DNA of 64,000 bases from Camillea tinctor (taxonomy: Eukaryota; Ascomycota; Sordariomycetes; Xylariales; Xylariaceae), in contig MU394140.1 of NCBI GenBank assembly GCA_022578605.1, positions 62,001-126,000 of the forward strand. The letters run 5' to 3'. Positions 1 to 13,470 of this stretch are shown in pieces. Below the pieces are notes generated by a model, which had not been told where the DNA came from, did no database searches, and worked only from the letters and a program-made list of their open reading frames with translations. Made by a program: the position numbers and the translations under genes. The stretch's first letter is position 1, and every line of letters starts with the position of its first letter.

Positions 1-524
1 AGTACTATCTATTGTTGGTTTCGCAGTCGTATTCTTCTTAGCAGCAGTAGCAGCAGAGCTTAGACCGTGTTGGGTCATTTCGAATTCGCGGACAGCACGT
101 TCATGATCTTCGGCATCGCGACGGGCACGATCCTCGTCGGCATCGCGGCGCTCATTCTCGCGGATACGCTCAAGGCGCTTGATTTCCTGTCTTTGGGCTA
201 GGATATTACTCAGAGCACATTCGCGACAGAACACGTCGCCATGAGGACACGAAACAGGATCTCGAGCGATCTCGAGACATAGGCGGCAGGCTGAAAAGTC
301 GAGAAAGCTCTCACGGGTCAGGCGAGCACTGGCCGAGCCCCAGGATTTACCGGCAAGCTCTCGCTCGTGTGAGGTAAAGACAGCACGCGAGGTGTTTCGT
401 TTGCCTTGTAGGAGGGAGGGGGGGGTTTTCTGTTAGTCCAAGGTTGATATATCAAGGGAATACATAGAAGAACCGGTAAGGTAGATGGCGAGGTTTGAAG
501 GTATGGTAACTTACTGTGGGACAT
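1..524 (-). CDS. NOSIP-type zinc-finger/RING protein, 5' part (3' end outside window)
   Basis: Exons on the minus strand are 524-515 and 404 to beyond the left edge. The join puts the split Ser codon in phase after the start (MSHS then KRNTS), with donor GTAAGT and acceptor TACAAG. The protein reads through an N-terminal KRNTS...FTSHER block, a LTRESF segment, then a Cys/His cluster (CRLCLEIARDP, CPHGDVFCRECA) followed by LAQRQEIKRLE and a highly charged R/E/D-rich coiled-coil-like stretch. This is the layout of fungal homologues of nitric oxide synthase-interacting protein, whose zinc-finger region resembles a U-box/RING. Family members are nuclear, spliceosome-associated putative E3 ligases; the role here is inferred from homology. 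The start lies 583 bp from the divergent tafazzin start. The C-terminal half is not visible. Confidence 0.85.
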
Positions 525-1107
525 TTGTAAAAATTTAATTAAGAAAGATGGGAAAAGAACGAGGGGGGGGGGAGGAATTAAAATAAAAATAAAAATAAAG
601 AATAAAATGAAAGGGAGAAGAAGAAAAAGAAGAGGAAGAGGAGGAAGGAGAGAGGCTGGAGGGGAAGGGTGTAGGTAGGTAGGCACTTGTAATAGGTTAC
701 CTAAGGTTATTATTAAGTATGTATAAGTTGAAAGGACGACCTAGCTAACCTTAAAGGTAGAATAAGTGACGTTGTGAATTGGAGCTCCCTGGCTGGCTGT
801 AAGCCTGTACACCCACCTAAAGGTTATAGAGCTTGGAAGGTGTATTAAGGAATTTAGGTCAATGTCCCCACATTCTCCCACTGCTTCTGTGACCATGATG
901 GTGCTACTTCTCATTCTACCACACTGCCTATTATTTAACCTCAGCATGTAGGCTAGTTCTTCTTTTTCCCTCTTATTCTAATTCTTCCTCTTTCCCTTCC
1001 CTATGCTTATTACGCCTGAAATTTATGTGATAGACTATATATTGCTGTGTATACAGGCGCTGAGCAATTAAAAGAAAAAATAAGGAGGAAAAAAAAAAAA
1101 GCTTCCT
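525..1107. promoter_or_regulatory. Shared upstream region of NOSIP-like gene and tafazzin
   Basis: Divergent 583-bp spacer. Positions 541-660 are purine-rich on the plus strand (a C/T-rich leader for the minus-strand gene), including a G run near 562-572 and AAAAT repeats. Nothing coding was recognised. The promoter function is inferred from gene orientation only. Confidence 0.5.
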
Positions 1108-2460
1108 ATGGCGTCCAAAGACGTCGATATGTCTCAATCCCCTCCCAACAAGCTATCATTACAGCAGCCAAGCTTACCATGGCGCATGACCTCATCCTTG
1201 ATCATGGGTCTGACAGCTTCACTTTCGAGGGGGTTCCTATACAGCTTGAACTCTGTGGAGGTTTTCGATTTACAGAGATTCCTGCATGTCCTGGACCAGA
1301 GAAAGGATGTTGGGAAGAGGCAAAGAGGTCTCATTACAGGTAAAAGACCTGAGTTTTCATCTTGACGATAGCCTATGGGCATGCTAACTAACTCATGTTT
1401 CCTAGTTTCGAATCATATAAGCGTGTAAGTGAGCATGGCACCTGCAGCAGCACACTTGTTTATTAGTCGATCTCTAGTCTAATGTGTCGTGTATCGTACG
1501 TATGTGTATGAACAGACTAGACGACCCTCTAATGTGGGGAGTCCTGCCGTTGCGGTATGCATTCAACCCTTCAAATCATAGATGGGGTTTAGGTGCCCAT
1601 GATATATGTTTCAAGAATAAGTGAGACGCTTCATTCCCATCACCGGAGCACCACTTACACCAACAACCAGACTCCTCGAGTCTTTCTTCTCACTTGGCCA
1701 GGTTCTGCCTACACATCGTGCCCAGCACTCGCCCCATGGCGGCTTATTCCAACCTACTGTGCCACAAGCTATCCGCCTTCTATCTTCACAACCTTTCATC
1801 AAGCCTCAGCCGGGTCGAGAGGTTGTGGATCGTCATGACCTGGTGGACCCCTTCACGTCTGGCGGCTTGACCTTTACCACGACTGGAACAGACAGTCATG
1901 TCGCGCCCTCTGTCTATGCCCGCAACCGGCATAGCTGGGTCCATATCTTTCCTGAAGCCTGTGTTCATCAGCACCCGAGCATGTTCCTTCGCTATTTCAA
2001 ATGGGGTGTTTCTCGGTTGATCTTAGAAAGTGAACCCATGCCGGATGTCATACCCATGTTCATTGATGGCACACAACGTGTGATGCCCGAAGACAGGGGT
2101 TGGCCGCGGTTTCTGCCCCGTTTCGGTATTAGGTTTCGCGTAGGTTTTGGTGAGCTACTAGATACCGAAAAGGCATTTGGCGACTTGCGTGCTCGATGGA
2201 AGGAACTGGTGAGGAGAGAGAAAAGGGTGCTCGCCATGGGGGATCTGACAGATGAATTGAAGTACGGAAAGGAGGCCGTCAGACTACGTATTGAAGTAGC
2301 TAAGAGGGTTCGTGATGAGATACTCAAGGTCAGGAGAAGTATGGGCTACCCCGATGAAGAACCACCAGGGTTTGAGCTGGCCGAAACGTGGGCCAAAGAG
2401 TCCGGATCGACCAAGTTCAAGAGTAACGTAGATGACAGCCTAGTAAACAAGAGGGAATGA
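1108..2460 (+). CDS. TAZ1: Tafazzin-like cardiolipin transacylase
   Basis: Exons 1108-1339, 1406-1424, 1516-1620 and 1671-2460 join without frame breaks into 381 aa, the length of yeast Taz1. Tafazzin remodels cardiolipin acyl chains on mitochondrial membranes. Sequence support: N-terminal PSLPWRM segment; the acyltransferase HX4D motif as HISVLDD (H81, D86), assembled across the tiny 19-nt exon 2; WGLGAHDICF; GQVLPTHR; GGLFQP; and the block III motif at 212-215 followed by CVHQHP, FKWGVSRLI and PRFGIRFRV. The block III motif, normally FPEG, reads FPEA here. The C-terminal tail is charged and helical. The start is the first ATG in the open frame. All introns have GT/AG ends, and intron 1 has a CTAACTAAC branch sequence. 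The gene is convergent with the downstream CDK. Family identity is secure; the effect of the Gly-to-Ala change is unknown. Confidence 0.93.
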
Positions 2461-3177
2461 GTATATTAACAAACCTATGGAAAACAACCGAAGACATAGA
2501 TATATTGACAATACCGCGTACGGTTCCTGCCTGGGATAGCAATACAGCCGTGCATGTACGCTATAGATTATAAGCGAGGGCGATAGATGCACTTTAGGAC
2601 TAGGAGGATCACATATTCCTATTGACGATAGTCATTCTGCCCATTCACGGAGACAAAGATACCGTGCATCAATCATGGTATTCTATTGAGACCATCGAAT
2701 TCATGAAACCATTCCTCCTAAGAGGCTGTAAATGCAATAGTGAAAGAAAAAAAAAATCAAAAAAATCAAACAACGAACAGGGAAGAAAAGCCAATGACGG
2801 TAACAACGTCTATAACACAACCTTCCACCGCACCCTACCTGCCTGCCAAACGCCAGTAGTAAACCATGCCTTGCAAAAAGCTGCTTTCTCCATTCTCTGA
2901 CTTGGGTCACAAAAGAAAAAAAACCCTCCTTAATCTCGTAACGTCGAGGACCAATATGCCTCCTCTTTTCCCGTTATGACGTCCTTGGTGTATAATCGGA
3001 TTAAGCCGCCAGGTAATAGGGAGAATCATCATTGGAAGGAAAGGAGCCTTTATCCTGATTATTTCCTTTAAGGAGTTTCATTTCCCACCGCCGTGCTGAG
3101 CAATATCCTCTTTCACCTAGGGAACAATGCTATTGGCAAGCTGTCTCCACTTTAGCACAACCTAACTACTGTTACTA
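2461..3177. other. Convergent 3' flanks, no gene seen
   Basis: 717 bp between the tafazzin stop and the CDK stop. It contains short A runs (2749-2768 and 2912-2922) but no supported gene or RNA. Confidence 0.6.
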
Positions 3178-5355
<2,178 letters not shown>

Positions 5356-6692
5356 ATGGCCAGCGTGAAGGATATTAAGCCCTGGACTCAGCCGCCCCCC
5401 GGCCATATGTATTCACGAATGCGAACGTTGTCGATGTTGTTGCCGGCACCGTCCAGAAGAACTCGACCGTACACATTTCAAATGGACAAATCATATCTAT
5501 CACGAGCAGCGACGGCGCTCTCTCGGCAGAGATGAGCGACGATGCCACCATCATTGACCTACAGGGACGATATCTCACACCGGGTCTGATCGATTGCCAC
5601 GTGCACCTTGTGGCCGTGCCAGGGTCAGGCGACTTTGGGGCAGCCTTCGGCAATCCGAACGATGTCTCGGTGCTCCGGCAGCCATACGTGTGCGGACAGA
5701 TGCTCTACAGAGGTTTCACCACCGTGCGCGACTGTGGTGGCGCAACGCTCGCACTTAAGGCTGCCATTGCCGAAGGCGTGTTCCCGGGGCCCCGGGTTTT
5801 CATCGCGGGGCGTGCGCTGTCGCAGACGGGCGGGCATGCCGACCTCAGAGGCTCGCACAAGGGCTCAGGTCCCATATGCTGCGGCGATGTGGCTGAGGGG
5901 CTCTTAGGTAGGCTATGCGACGGACTAGCTGAATGTATGCGTACCACCCGCGACGAGCTGCGGCGCGGCGCAGATTTCATCAAGATCATGGGGTCAGGGG
6001 GCGTGTCGTCGCCGACGGACCGTATCGAGCAGCTACAGTTCATGAGCAAGGAGATCAGGTCTATCGTGGCATGCGCGGGGAATGCTAAGACCTGGGTGAC
6101 GGCTCACGCGTACACGGCTGAGGCGATCCGACACTGCGTCGAAAATGGGGTGCGCGGTATCGAGCACGGTAACTATATTGACGCGGCGACGGCTAAGCTG
6201 TGCGCCGAAAAGGGCGTGTTCCTGACACCTACACTTGTCACGTATGCGACCATGGCAAATAGTAAATGGAAGGACTTCCTGCCAGCGGACCTGGCAGCAA
6301 AGAACGAGACTGTGCTCGCGGCCGGTCTTGAGAGTCTCGAGATCGCGTCCGAGGCGGGCGTGACGCTGTGCTACGGCTCCGATCTACTAGGTCCCCTTGG
6401 GACGGCACAGCTGGAGGAGTTTACACTGCAGGCCCGGGTGCAGAGTCCAGTAGAAGTGCTGCAAAGCGCGACGGTCAACGCAGCCAAACTGTTGCGCATC
6501 GAGAACTCGGTGGGTCAAGTCAGAGAAGGGTTCGAGGCAGATCTGCTGGTGATGGCGCGCAATCCACTCCAGGACGTCACCATTTTCGACCAGCCGGAGC
6601 AAAACGTGGTCGGCATCATCAAGCAGGGTAGGATATACAAGAGTCGTTGGGGGGGCCTGGTCGAGGACGTCGGCTTGCAGCCCACCGTCTGA
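5356..6692 (+). CDS. Imidazolonepropionase-like metal-dependent amidohydrolase, apparent frameshift near N-terminus
   Basis: From codon 59 of the main open frame (ATG at 5532) the protein shows amidohydrolase landmarks: LTPGLIDCHVHL (HxH metal ligands), GFTTVRDCGG, FIKIMGSGGVSSPTD, VTAHAY, GIEHGN, a later YGSDLLG aspartate, and the C-terminal composite-domain strand GFEADLLV. This matches the subfamily of imidazolonepropionase/prolidase-like hydrolases (cd01299-type); the substrate is unknown. The frame is open upstream of 5532 and encodes the conserved first strands (RPYVFTNANVVD, then STVHISNGQI), but ends at TAA at 5374-5376 with no ATG. An ATG at 5356 in another frame reads MASVKDIKPWTQPPP and would join this frame if the C6 run at 5395-5400 had one more C, giving about 445 aa. 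No intron fits: the only GT-AG pair is 27 nt. It is either a homopolymer error or a real lesion. Confidence 0.8.
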
Positions 6693-7664
6693 TCTAAATC
6701 CGGTGTAGCATTACATGGGCTATATATCGTCCGAGGATGCGCTAACAGATAGGCTTTATCCCTCAGCTCTTTTTTATTCAGTATTATTTAAAAGTTCCAT
6801 CAGTAAGGGGACAAAAGAAATGGACTTGTATGATTTGTAGGTTTTACAAGGGGGGGGGGGGGGGGGTATAGGAGAGAAATAAAAGGGGAAACAAATCAAT
6901 ATGTGCGTTGTACTCTATTAGTTCTCTTCACTTACCGCCTCACCAATTTCAGATCCCTAGTTTGTGTTAGATAGTGTGCACTATGCGCCGGTCTTTGTTA
7001 TTTTCTTCAACATTCTTTTATGGTACGATAGTTAAGAGAAACAAACAGGCAATTCGATTTAGCAATCGGATGATTTTATTGAGTTGAACGCCTTATGTGC
7101 AACAAAATGTCAAAACGCACTTACACAGCGGAACCTACGGTACATGTATACGTATGTGTGTAGTGTGATACGGAGTACCTAGGTACTAATAGCAAAAAAC
7201 TAGATTACTACGCTAGTATGTAGTTGTACGTACATAGGTATTACAGCAACCGGTATACGTTCCGTAGTACTTTGCTGTAACCAAATACGGAAATAGTCTA
7301 CCCCGCCGCTCCACCTCATATATGGGGCCGCCCGTCTCAACTAACTTACATACTACTACCTAGTAGGAAGTACGTACTAACTACCTACTTCCACGATTAT
7401 CTTTTTGTTCTACCCGGCGTGCCCTCTCAACATGATCACACCTCCACGATAGCCAACCACCAGCTACTAAGTACCAACTAATAACGATAATCTTCCCAAT
7501 TATTCCATTCTTCTTCTTCTTCTCTTTCTTCTTCTCTCTCTCTATCTCTCTCTATCAACGTATAATAAATAATACCTATATGGAGCCAATACGCGAATGA
7601 CCCTGTTATCGAGTGAGCTGCAGATGTGATATTGGATATTGCCTCCTCTTCCTCCTACTCTAAG
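6693..7664. promoter_or_regulatory. Spacer upstream of septin-like gene
   Basis: 0.97 kb, AT-rich, with a 17-G run at 6850-6866, TACCTAGGTA-type words near 7175 and 7350-7390, and a C/T-rich tract (7507-7556) typical of fungal 5' leaders immediately before the start of the next gene. No gene seen. Confidence 0.5.
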
Positions 7665-9933
7665 ATGCGACCTCTTCCGGGCAACGACTCTTGGATTGGA
7701 CGTCAGCGCCCTGCCGACTATGATTCCGCTACCCTGAGAGCCTCCGCCTCCAACAACCACATGTCCTTCTTCCTTGCCGACGAATCGTCAGTCGATTCGC
7801 ATATTGAGCACAATGCCTCCGCCCCTGCCCATCATAGAGATTCTCGGAAGATTGCCGACGCTGTCGCCCACGTTCTGGCCTCCCGTAGGGATGATAGGGA
7901 TCACGCGTCAAGGCAATCTGAGAGGGACTATGCCTCTTCGTATTCCCCATCCTCGAGAGCCTCGATTATGACCTATAGCCCGGCTTCTCTGCCCTCCCAG
8001 ATTCAACCTCACGGATCGCGACCGATGACTCCTATTATGCTTGATCCCTCTTGCTCTCTGTCTGCTATGAGTAGCCCGTCTTCTAGGAGAAACTCTTTTG
8101 TCGGCTCTATTTCGGAGCACGCCGTAACTTTCGACGAGGACGATGATATGCTGCTTCCTGAATCCTCTGGCGTGCTGCACGGCGGTGTCGCTCCTCAGCT
8201 TGTTATGCCGAGCATCAAGATGCCAAGCCGACGCCCCTTTACCAACTCAGGCAAAAATATGGGTCGCCTGAAGGTGCTTCTAGCGGGAGATTCCGGTATG
8301 ACGTCTAACGCGACTTTTTTTTTTGTTCCATGCATGCAATCTGATTATTGATTCTTGTAATTCTCTCTAGGCGTTGGAAAGACCTCGCTTGTGAAGGCAA
8401 TTGTCCAAATATGCGAGCACATCGTTCATGTCGACCCCATCTCTTCCCAGGTGGAACCTATCCAGGGACCATCCAAATCGAAGGCGAACACGGACCTGTC
8501 GAGAAATGGTTCGAATTCAACAACTGGCATAACCGAGATATACGCCAGTACCAAACCTTATCCTGAGTGGTGGTCCGATTTGGACGAGTTCCGTGCCACC
8601 CATAGACGGAAGAGCATGGGTGACAGTGTTTTAGAGCGTAATATCTGCTTCGTGGATACCCCGGGTTACGGTAATGGGTCGTCGGTGAGTTCTGTCTTTT
8701 TTCTTTCTTTTCTCTGAATCATGCCAGGCGTGATGCTGATTGCTCTAGGCTCTGGAGGGCATTGTGTCCTGCGTCGAATATGTCGAGTCGCATCTCAACA
8801 AAGTGACATCGGATGACTTGAGTGACTCGGACATGATGACCATGTTGGGAGGTGATGGGGGTTGTCAAGTTGATGTTGTATTTTACCTTGTATCACAGAG
8901 TATGTCGTCTAACCTCTTGGGATTTTGTGGGCCATTGCCTCTAACCATCTCTGCAGGATTGAAACCAGCCGACCTGGAGTATATCCGCCGGCTTGTGTCG
9001 TTGACCAATGTCATCCCTATTTTATCTCGGGCCGATTCCTTGTCACCAGAACAACTTGCCGCCTGCAAACAAGAAGTTGCTGGTCAGCTTCGAGAAGCTA
9101 ATATCCGACCTTTCTCTTTCACATCACCATCTTCCCCAAGATCGGGGGTGTCTACCCCGGTCGTTCCCTACACGGCGTCTAGTGCAAATGTGTCCGACTA
9201 CGACATTATGGATGCCAGTCTACTCATGAGCCCGGATTACGTGCAACCGCTAATAATGACAGAGCTTGGATATCTCGTCGAAAATGTATTTAGCCCTAAT
9301 GGGGCGTCATGGTTACGGCACGCGGCCGCCAAAAAGTATCTCTCGTGGAGAAGTTCCACGGCCTCACGACCACGCCACCTATATAGGCCATTGACTTTCC
9401 CTGGACCCGAACCCTCGTCGATGCTGGTACGCCAATCGAGCAATCACGTTGACCCATCCACATCCCTGGCGCTGGCGCGCGTAGCCGAACTAGGACGGGA
9501 GAAGGAGAAGGACCTACCGCAGCTTCATGTAGTTGACTGGGCTGCAGACCTTCAGCGGAGCCTTGCTAGCGAACGATCTCGGTACGAAGCTCTCGCTCGC
9601 GGCGAACGAGCGGTCTGGCTTACGGAGCGACTCAGCGAATGCTTGCGGGACGGGACGCTCGTAGCTGTGAATGAGCCGGCGGGGACAGCTGTCGGGCGCA
9701 GGAGGAGAGGTGATCGGCGCGGGGTTTCTAGGCGGACAAAACAGCACCAGGACCCTCTAGGTCTGCTCCAGGTAACAGCAGACTTGAAAGCGAGAGGTTG
9801 GCTCGCGTTAGAGCTCTTGGGCAGCTTGAGTGTCATGGGAGGTGTGGCATTCTGTCTGTCGAGGCTGGAGTGGCGTATAGAGCCTGTCGAATTGGTTGAG
9901 GAATGGGCTAAATTCTGGGGTATGGATATCTAG
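7665..9933 (+). CDS. Septin-like P-loop GTPase with C-terminal hydrophobic segment
   Basis: Exons 7665-8295, 8371-8684, 8749-8899 and 8957-9933 give 690 aa. The first in-frame ATG is at 7665 (MRPLPGNDSW). About 200 disordered, Ser-rich N-terminal residues precede a septin-type G domain: the P-loop GDSGVGKTS (208-216) is rebuilt exactly across intron 1, DTPG is at 306-309, and a G4-like SRAD at 389-392 replaces the usual AKAD/NKxD. Before it come QVDVVFYLVS and LKPADLEYIRRL, as in septins. The G domain carries a long Ser/Pro insertion after FSFTSP. A charged Arg/Glu-rich helical region follows (about 540-640) and then a hydrophobic stretch (647-670, WLALELL...GGVAFCL) that could be membrane-embedded. 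It is not a canonical core septin: the coiled-coil C-terminus is absent. The function is unknown; a membrane-linked septin-superfamily GTPase is the best description. Confidence 0.85.
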
Positions 9934-11223
9934 GTCGGCAAAGGCCTCAATGTTATTACTATCTTTTTTTTTTTCTCTCTGTTGTTCATGTATGATGTGA
10001 CAAGCTAAACTCACGAAACTCACCTCGGTGTAAACAAATATATGACTCCCATGATATCCTCACCACTGCACCAAATATTGGATGCCTACCTGATATGAAT
10101 ATTCAAAATATATATGCGGAGGTAAATACACAGATAAGTTGACACCCAAGTGAGGTTCTCTATTTGGGCTGTTTCTTTCCTTATCCTATGGGCATCAATA
10201 TATTAACTATATGTATGTGTGTACCTTACCTAAAATATGGGTGTATGGGTGTATACATGCTATTTGTTGGTTTTGATAAGGTACCTATCTATAAATTCAA
10301 TAGGTACTACTTAATAGTAGTATTCAAATTACGTAGTGGGTCTACGCTGGCGCGACAGATGTAGGTATATACTACATAATGTAGATGTATGTATCTTCCT
10401 CTGTCGAGCTTGGCGGATCTCATTGGCTGAGGGACTAACGTATCGATGTATCAATGTATCGATGTATCAATGCGCAAGGTGCGTGCTACATGCATAGGTA
10501 TATACTAAGTATACCTAAGCTTAGGTACATAGTACACTAACCTACTACCTAGGTACTAGTATGAAGCAGTGTAGGTAGGAATGTACATGAGAGTACAAAG
10601 TTAAGTATCCTTAGTCATTCCGTAAATAGACTTAATTAGGTGCGGTTGGCAGGTACGCGCGCTACTTACTTTTTCATCCGCCATCACTTCTTTACTTCCT
10701 CCACTTCTTGTTGTTTTCTGGTTTGCATCATTCATTGATCTTTTTCTTTTTTCCATCCCCTTCCTCTTTTTCTTTTCTCCCTTGATCTTTTTTTTACTGC
10801 TATCTAGCCCGTTCTGATACTCCCTTGAGGGCCTTCTGATTTTACCGAACTTGTAATATTCCTTTTATAACCCTCTTCCCCTTCCTCCAGACCATTAAAG
10901 ACAAGAAGGGAAAAAAAAAAAAGAAGAAGAAAAAAAGACTGAAGGTCGCTGTGACGAATCGGGTTATCTTCGAAACCATCATCCCGCGCCGAATGCATGA
11001 GGAGCCGTTCTCATCCGACTATGTGTTAAGCTTTAATAGAAACCGACTTACCCATCGCATCGTATCACTATCACCGCCACCACCGCTGCCACCAACAACA
11101 TACACCAGACATCGTTGTCACTGTCACTTCCCCTTCCACTAGCACAGTCTTTTTTCCGTTTGACGTCGCGCATCCCACCCACCTTCGTCTTGTATCCTCC
11201 CCGCGAACCAAACGGGATTGAAC
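9934..11223. promoter_or_regulatory. Spacer upstream of poly(A) polymerase
   Basis: 1.3 kb. Its left half (10160-10640) is AT-rich and dense in TAGGTA/TACCTA words and contains a tandem 16-mer (10441-10472). The right half is C/T-rich (10680-10800), consistent with a promoter and leader for the downstream gene. Short ORFs here resemble no known protein. Confidence 0.45.
10441..10472. repeat. Two tandem copies of a 16-mer
   Basis: The unit TATCGATGTATCAATG occurs twice in direct tandem in the spacer before the poly(A) polymerase gene. Each unit is itself two near-identical 8-mers (TATCGATG/TATCAATG). Confidence 0.85.
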
Positions 11224-13470
11224 ATGGCAAACATGGCCAACACAGATAAGATTTGGGGCATCACGCCGCCAATCTCCTCTGCGCTCCCCACGCCTGCTGA
11301 ATCACATTCTACTAATCTGCTCTTAGAGGAGCTGAGGCGTCAGAACACATTCGAGACCTCGACCGAAACTCAAAAGAGGCATGCCTACCCCTTGTGCATA
11401 GCACGCATTTCCCCTTGGAGGTTTTGACTAACTATCATATATCTACACAGGAAGCTAGTCATCGAAGATCTCCAACGCATCGCTGACGAATTCGTGAGAC
11501 GGGTCGCCAGGAAGAGAGAACCGAGAAACGAAGTTCTTATCCGAGATGCTCGTGGCGAAGTCTTCACATATGGCAGCTACTGCCTTGGCGTATACGGTCC
11601 CGGTTCTGATATTGACACTCTAGTGACTGCACCTCGATATGTCACTCGCGATGATTACTTCGAGCATTTCCCCGGTCTATTGGAAGAGATGGCGCCGAAG
11701 GGTGCCATCACCGGGCTTACTGCTGTAGAGGATGCCTTCGTGCCTATCATCAAATTTGAGTACTGGGGTATCAGCATTGATTTGATCTTTTCCAGGATTG
11801 CCACACTAACTCAATTCCCACCTCACAAACAATTGTTTTTGACTAATAATGAATACCTGCGTGGCCTCGACGATCGCGAGCTGAGGTCTCTAAACGGAAC
11901 ACGCGTGACGAACGAGATCCTCAACTTGGTACCTGAACAAAGCACTTTCCGCTTGGCTCTACGAGCCATCAAACTCTGGGCCCAGCGCCGTGCTATTTAC
12001 GCCAACATTATCGGCTTCCCCGGTGGTGTCGTATGGGCTATGCTGGTGGCGCGTGTGTGCCAGCTCTACCCGAAGGCTGCGAGCGCGACTATTGTTTGCA
12101 AATTCTTCCAGATTATTAAAGGCTGGCCTTGGCCCATGCCCGTGCAGCTGAAGCACATGGACGAGGGCCCCTTGAACGTCCGTGTTTGGAATCCAAAGGT
12201 GCGAACCCCGCGACCAGCACGCTCCTCCGACTGGACCACGCTAACCACCATCCTCGATTGCAGATTTACAAAGGCGATAGTTTCCATCTGATGCCTGTCA
12301 TCACCCCAGCTTATCCCCAGATGTGCGCGACGTTCAATATCACTCACTCTACGAAAGCAGTTATTCAACGCGAGCTCGAACGGGGTGCTGCCATCACCGA
12401 CAGGATAAAGGCCTCGAAACTTGCCTGGAAGGATTTGTTCGGGAAACACACCTTCTTCACATCGGATCACAAATATTACCTAGCTGTGATTGCCACGAGT
12501 ACGACCAAGGAGGCCCATAAGATTTGGTCTGGCTTTGTGGAGTCCAAGGTCCGTGTCCTAGTTGGTGAAGTAGAGCGCCATTCATCCATAGCCATTGCTC
12601 GTCCCTTCAACAAAGGATATGAGAGAGAGCATCTTGTCAAATCCGACCAGGAGACCGAAGAGGTGCAAAACGGCAGCTTGGCTTACGTTGTACGGGATGA
12701 GGACGGTGAAGGTAATATCAAGGCGGAGCATGGGGAGCCAGCAATCCCCAATGTTAAGGCTGAATCCGAGGATCACAAGGTCAAACCAGAACCTGGAGAC
12801 AGCTTCAAGATGGAGAACGAGGACCATGAAGTGAAACTGGGAGACATACCGACCTTAGGAACCAAAATATATACTACAACACATTATGTAGGCCTAGAGC
12901 TTACCGAGGGTAGGTGTAAATTTTCATTCCTTCTCTCGCGCTGTAAAGGGGGCAATTGGCCTGGGCGCTCGCAAAGCTTACGATGATGATATTCCTAACC
13001 TGAGCTCCATAATTTGCTAGGCGCGAAAACCTTGGACTTATCCTACCAAGTCAACACATTCAAGACGATGTGTAGCGAGTGGGACAAGTATGAAGCGGAT
13101 TTAAATTTCTTGAGCATCCAGCATGTGAAGAAGTAAGTTGACCAAGCTTAATAATGGCATGAGAATAGAAACTTAACCTCGCTAGTACTAATCTACCCGA
13201 TGACGTGTTCGAGCCCGGCGAGATCAAGCCAACGCGACCTCTCAAGAAGGCGGCCGTGAATGGCACGTCAGGAGGCCAGAAGAAGCGTAGTGCTCCGACC
13301 GAAGTATGTAGGATGAATGGCGAATTACCGATATAAGAGACTCGCCAGGATATTCAAAGGAGACCCTCCCATCCCGTTTGTCTGCTTGCTAACTTAAATT
13401 TTAGGGCAACGCTCCCCCAGCGAAACGACCGCAGCCCTCTCTACAAACCTCTGCTGCCGCTGCTGGTTAA
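11224..13470 (+). CDS. PAP1: Nuclear poly(A) polymerase
   Basis: Six exons, 11224-11378, 11451-12198, 12264-12909, 13021-13132, 13186-13303 and 13405-13470, give 614 aa. The enzyme adds poly(A) to cleaved pre-mRNA in the nucleus. Sequence support: WGITPPIS N-terminus; the nucleotidyltransferase motif GPGSDIDTL with catalytic D105 and D107 and the third Asp D162 (ISIDLIF); LNGTRVTNEIL; ALRAIKLWAQRR; FPGGVVWAMLVAR; WPWPMPV; the RNA-binding module (ITPAYPQMCATFNITHST) and a Lys/Arg tail. Intron 1 (11379-11450) starts with GC instead of GT; this choice gives exactly the spacing of yeast Pap1 between the FET motif and LQ. A GT donor 14 nt downstream is possible but inserts five residues. The usual Arg of GSYRLGV is Cys96. 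ATG 11224 was chosen as the first in frame; 11233 is an alternative. Confidence 0.95.
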
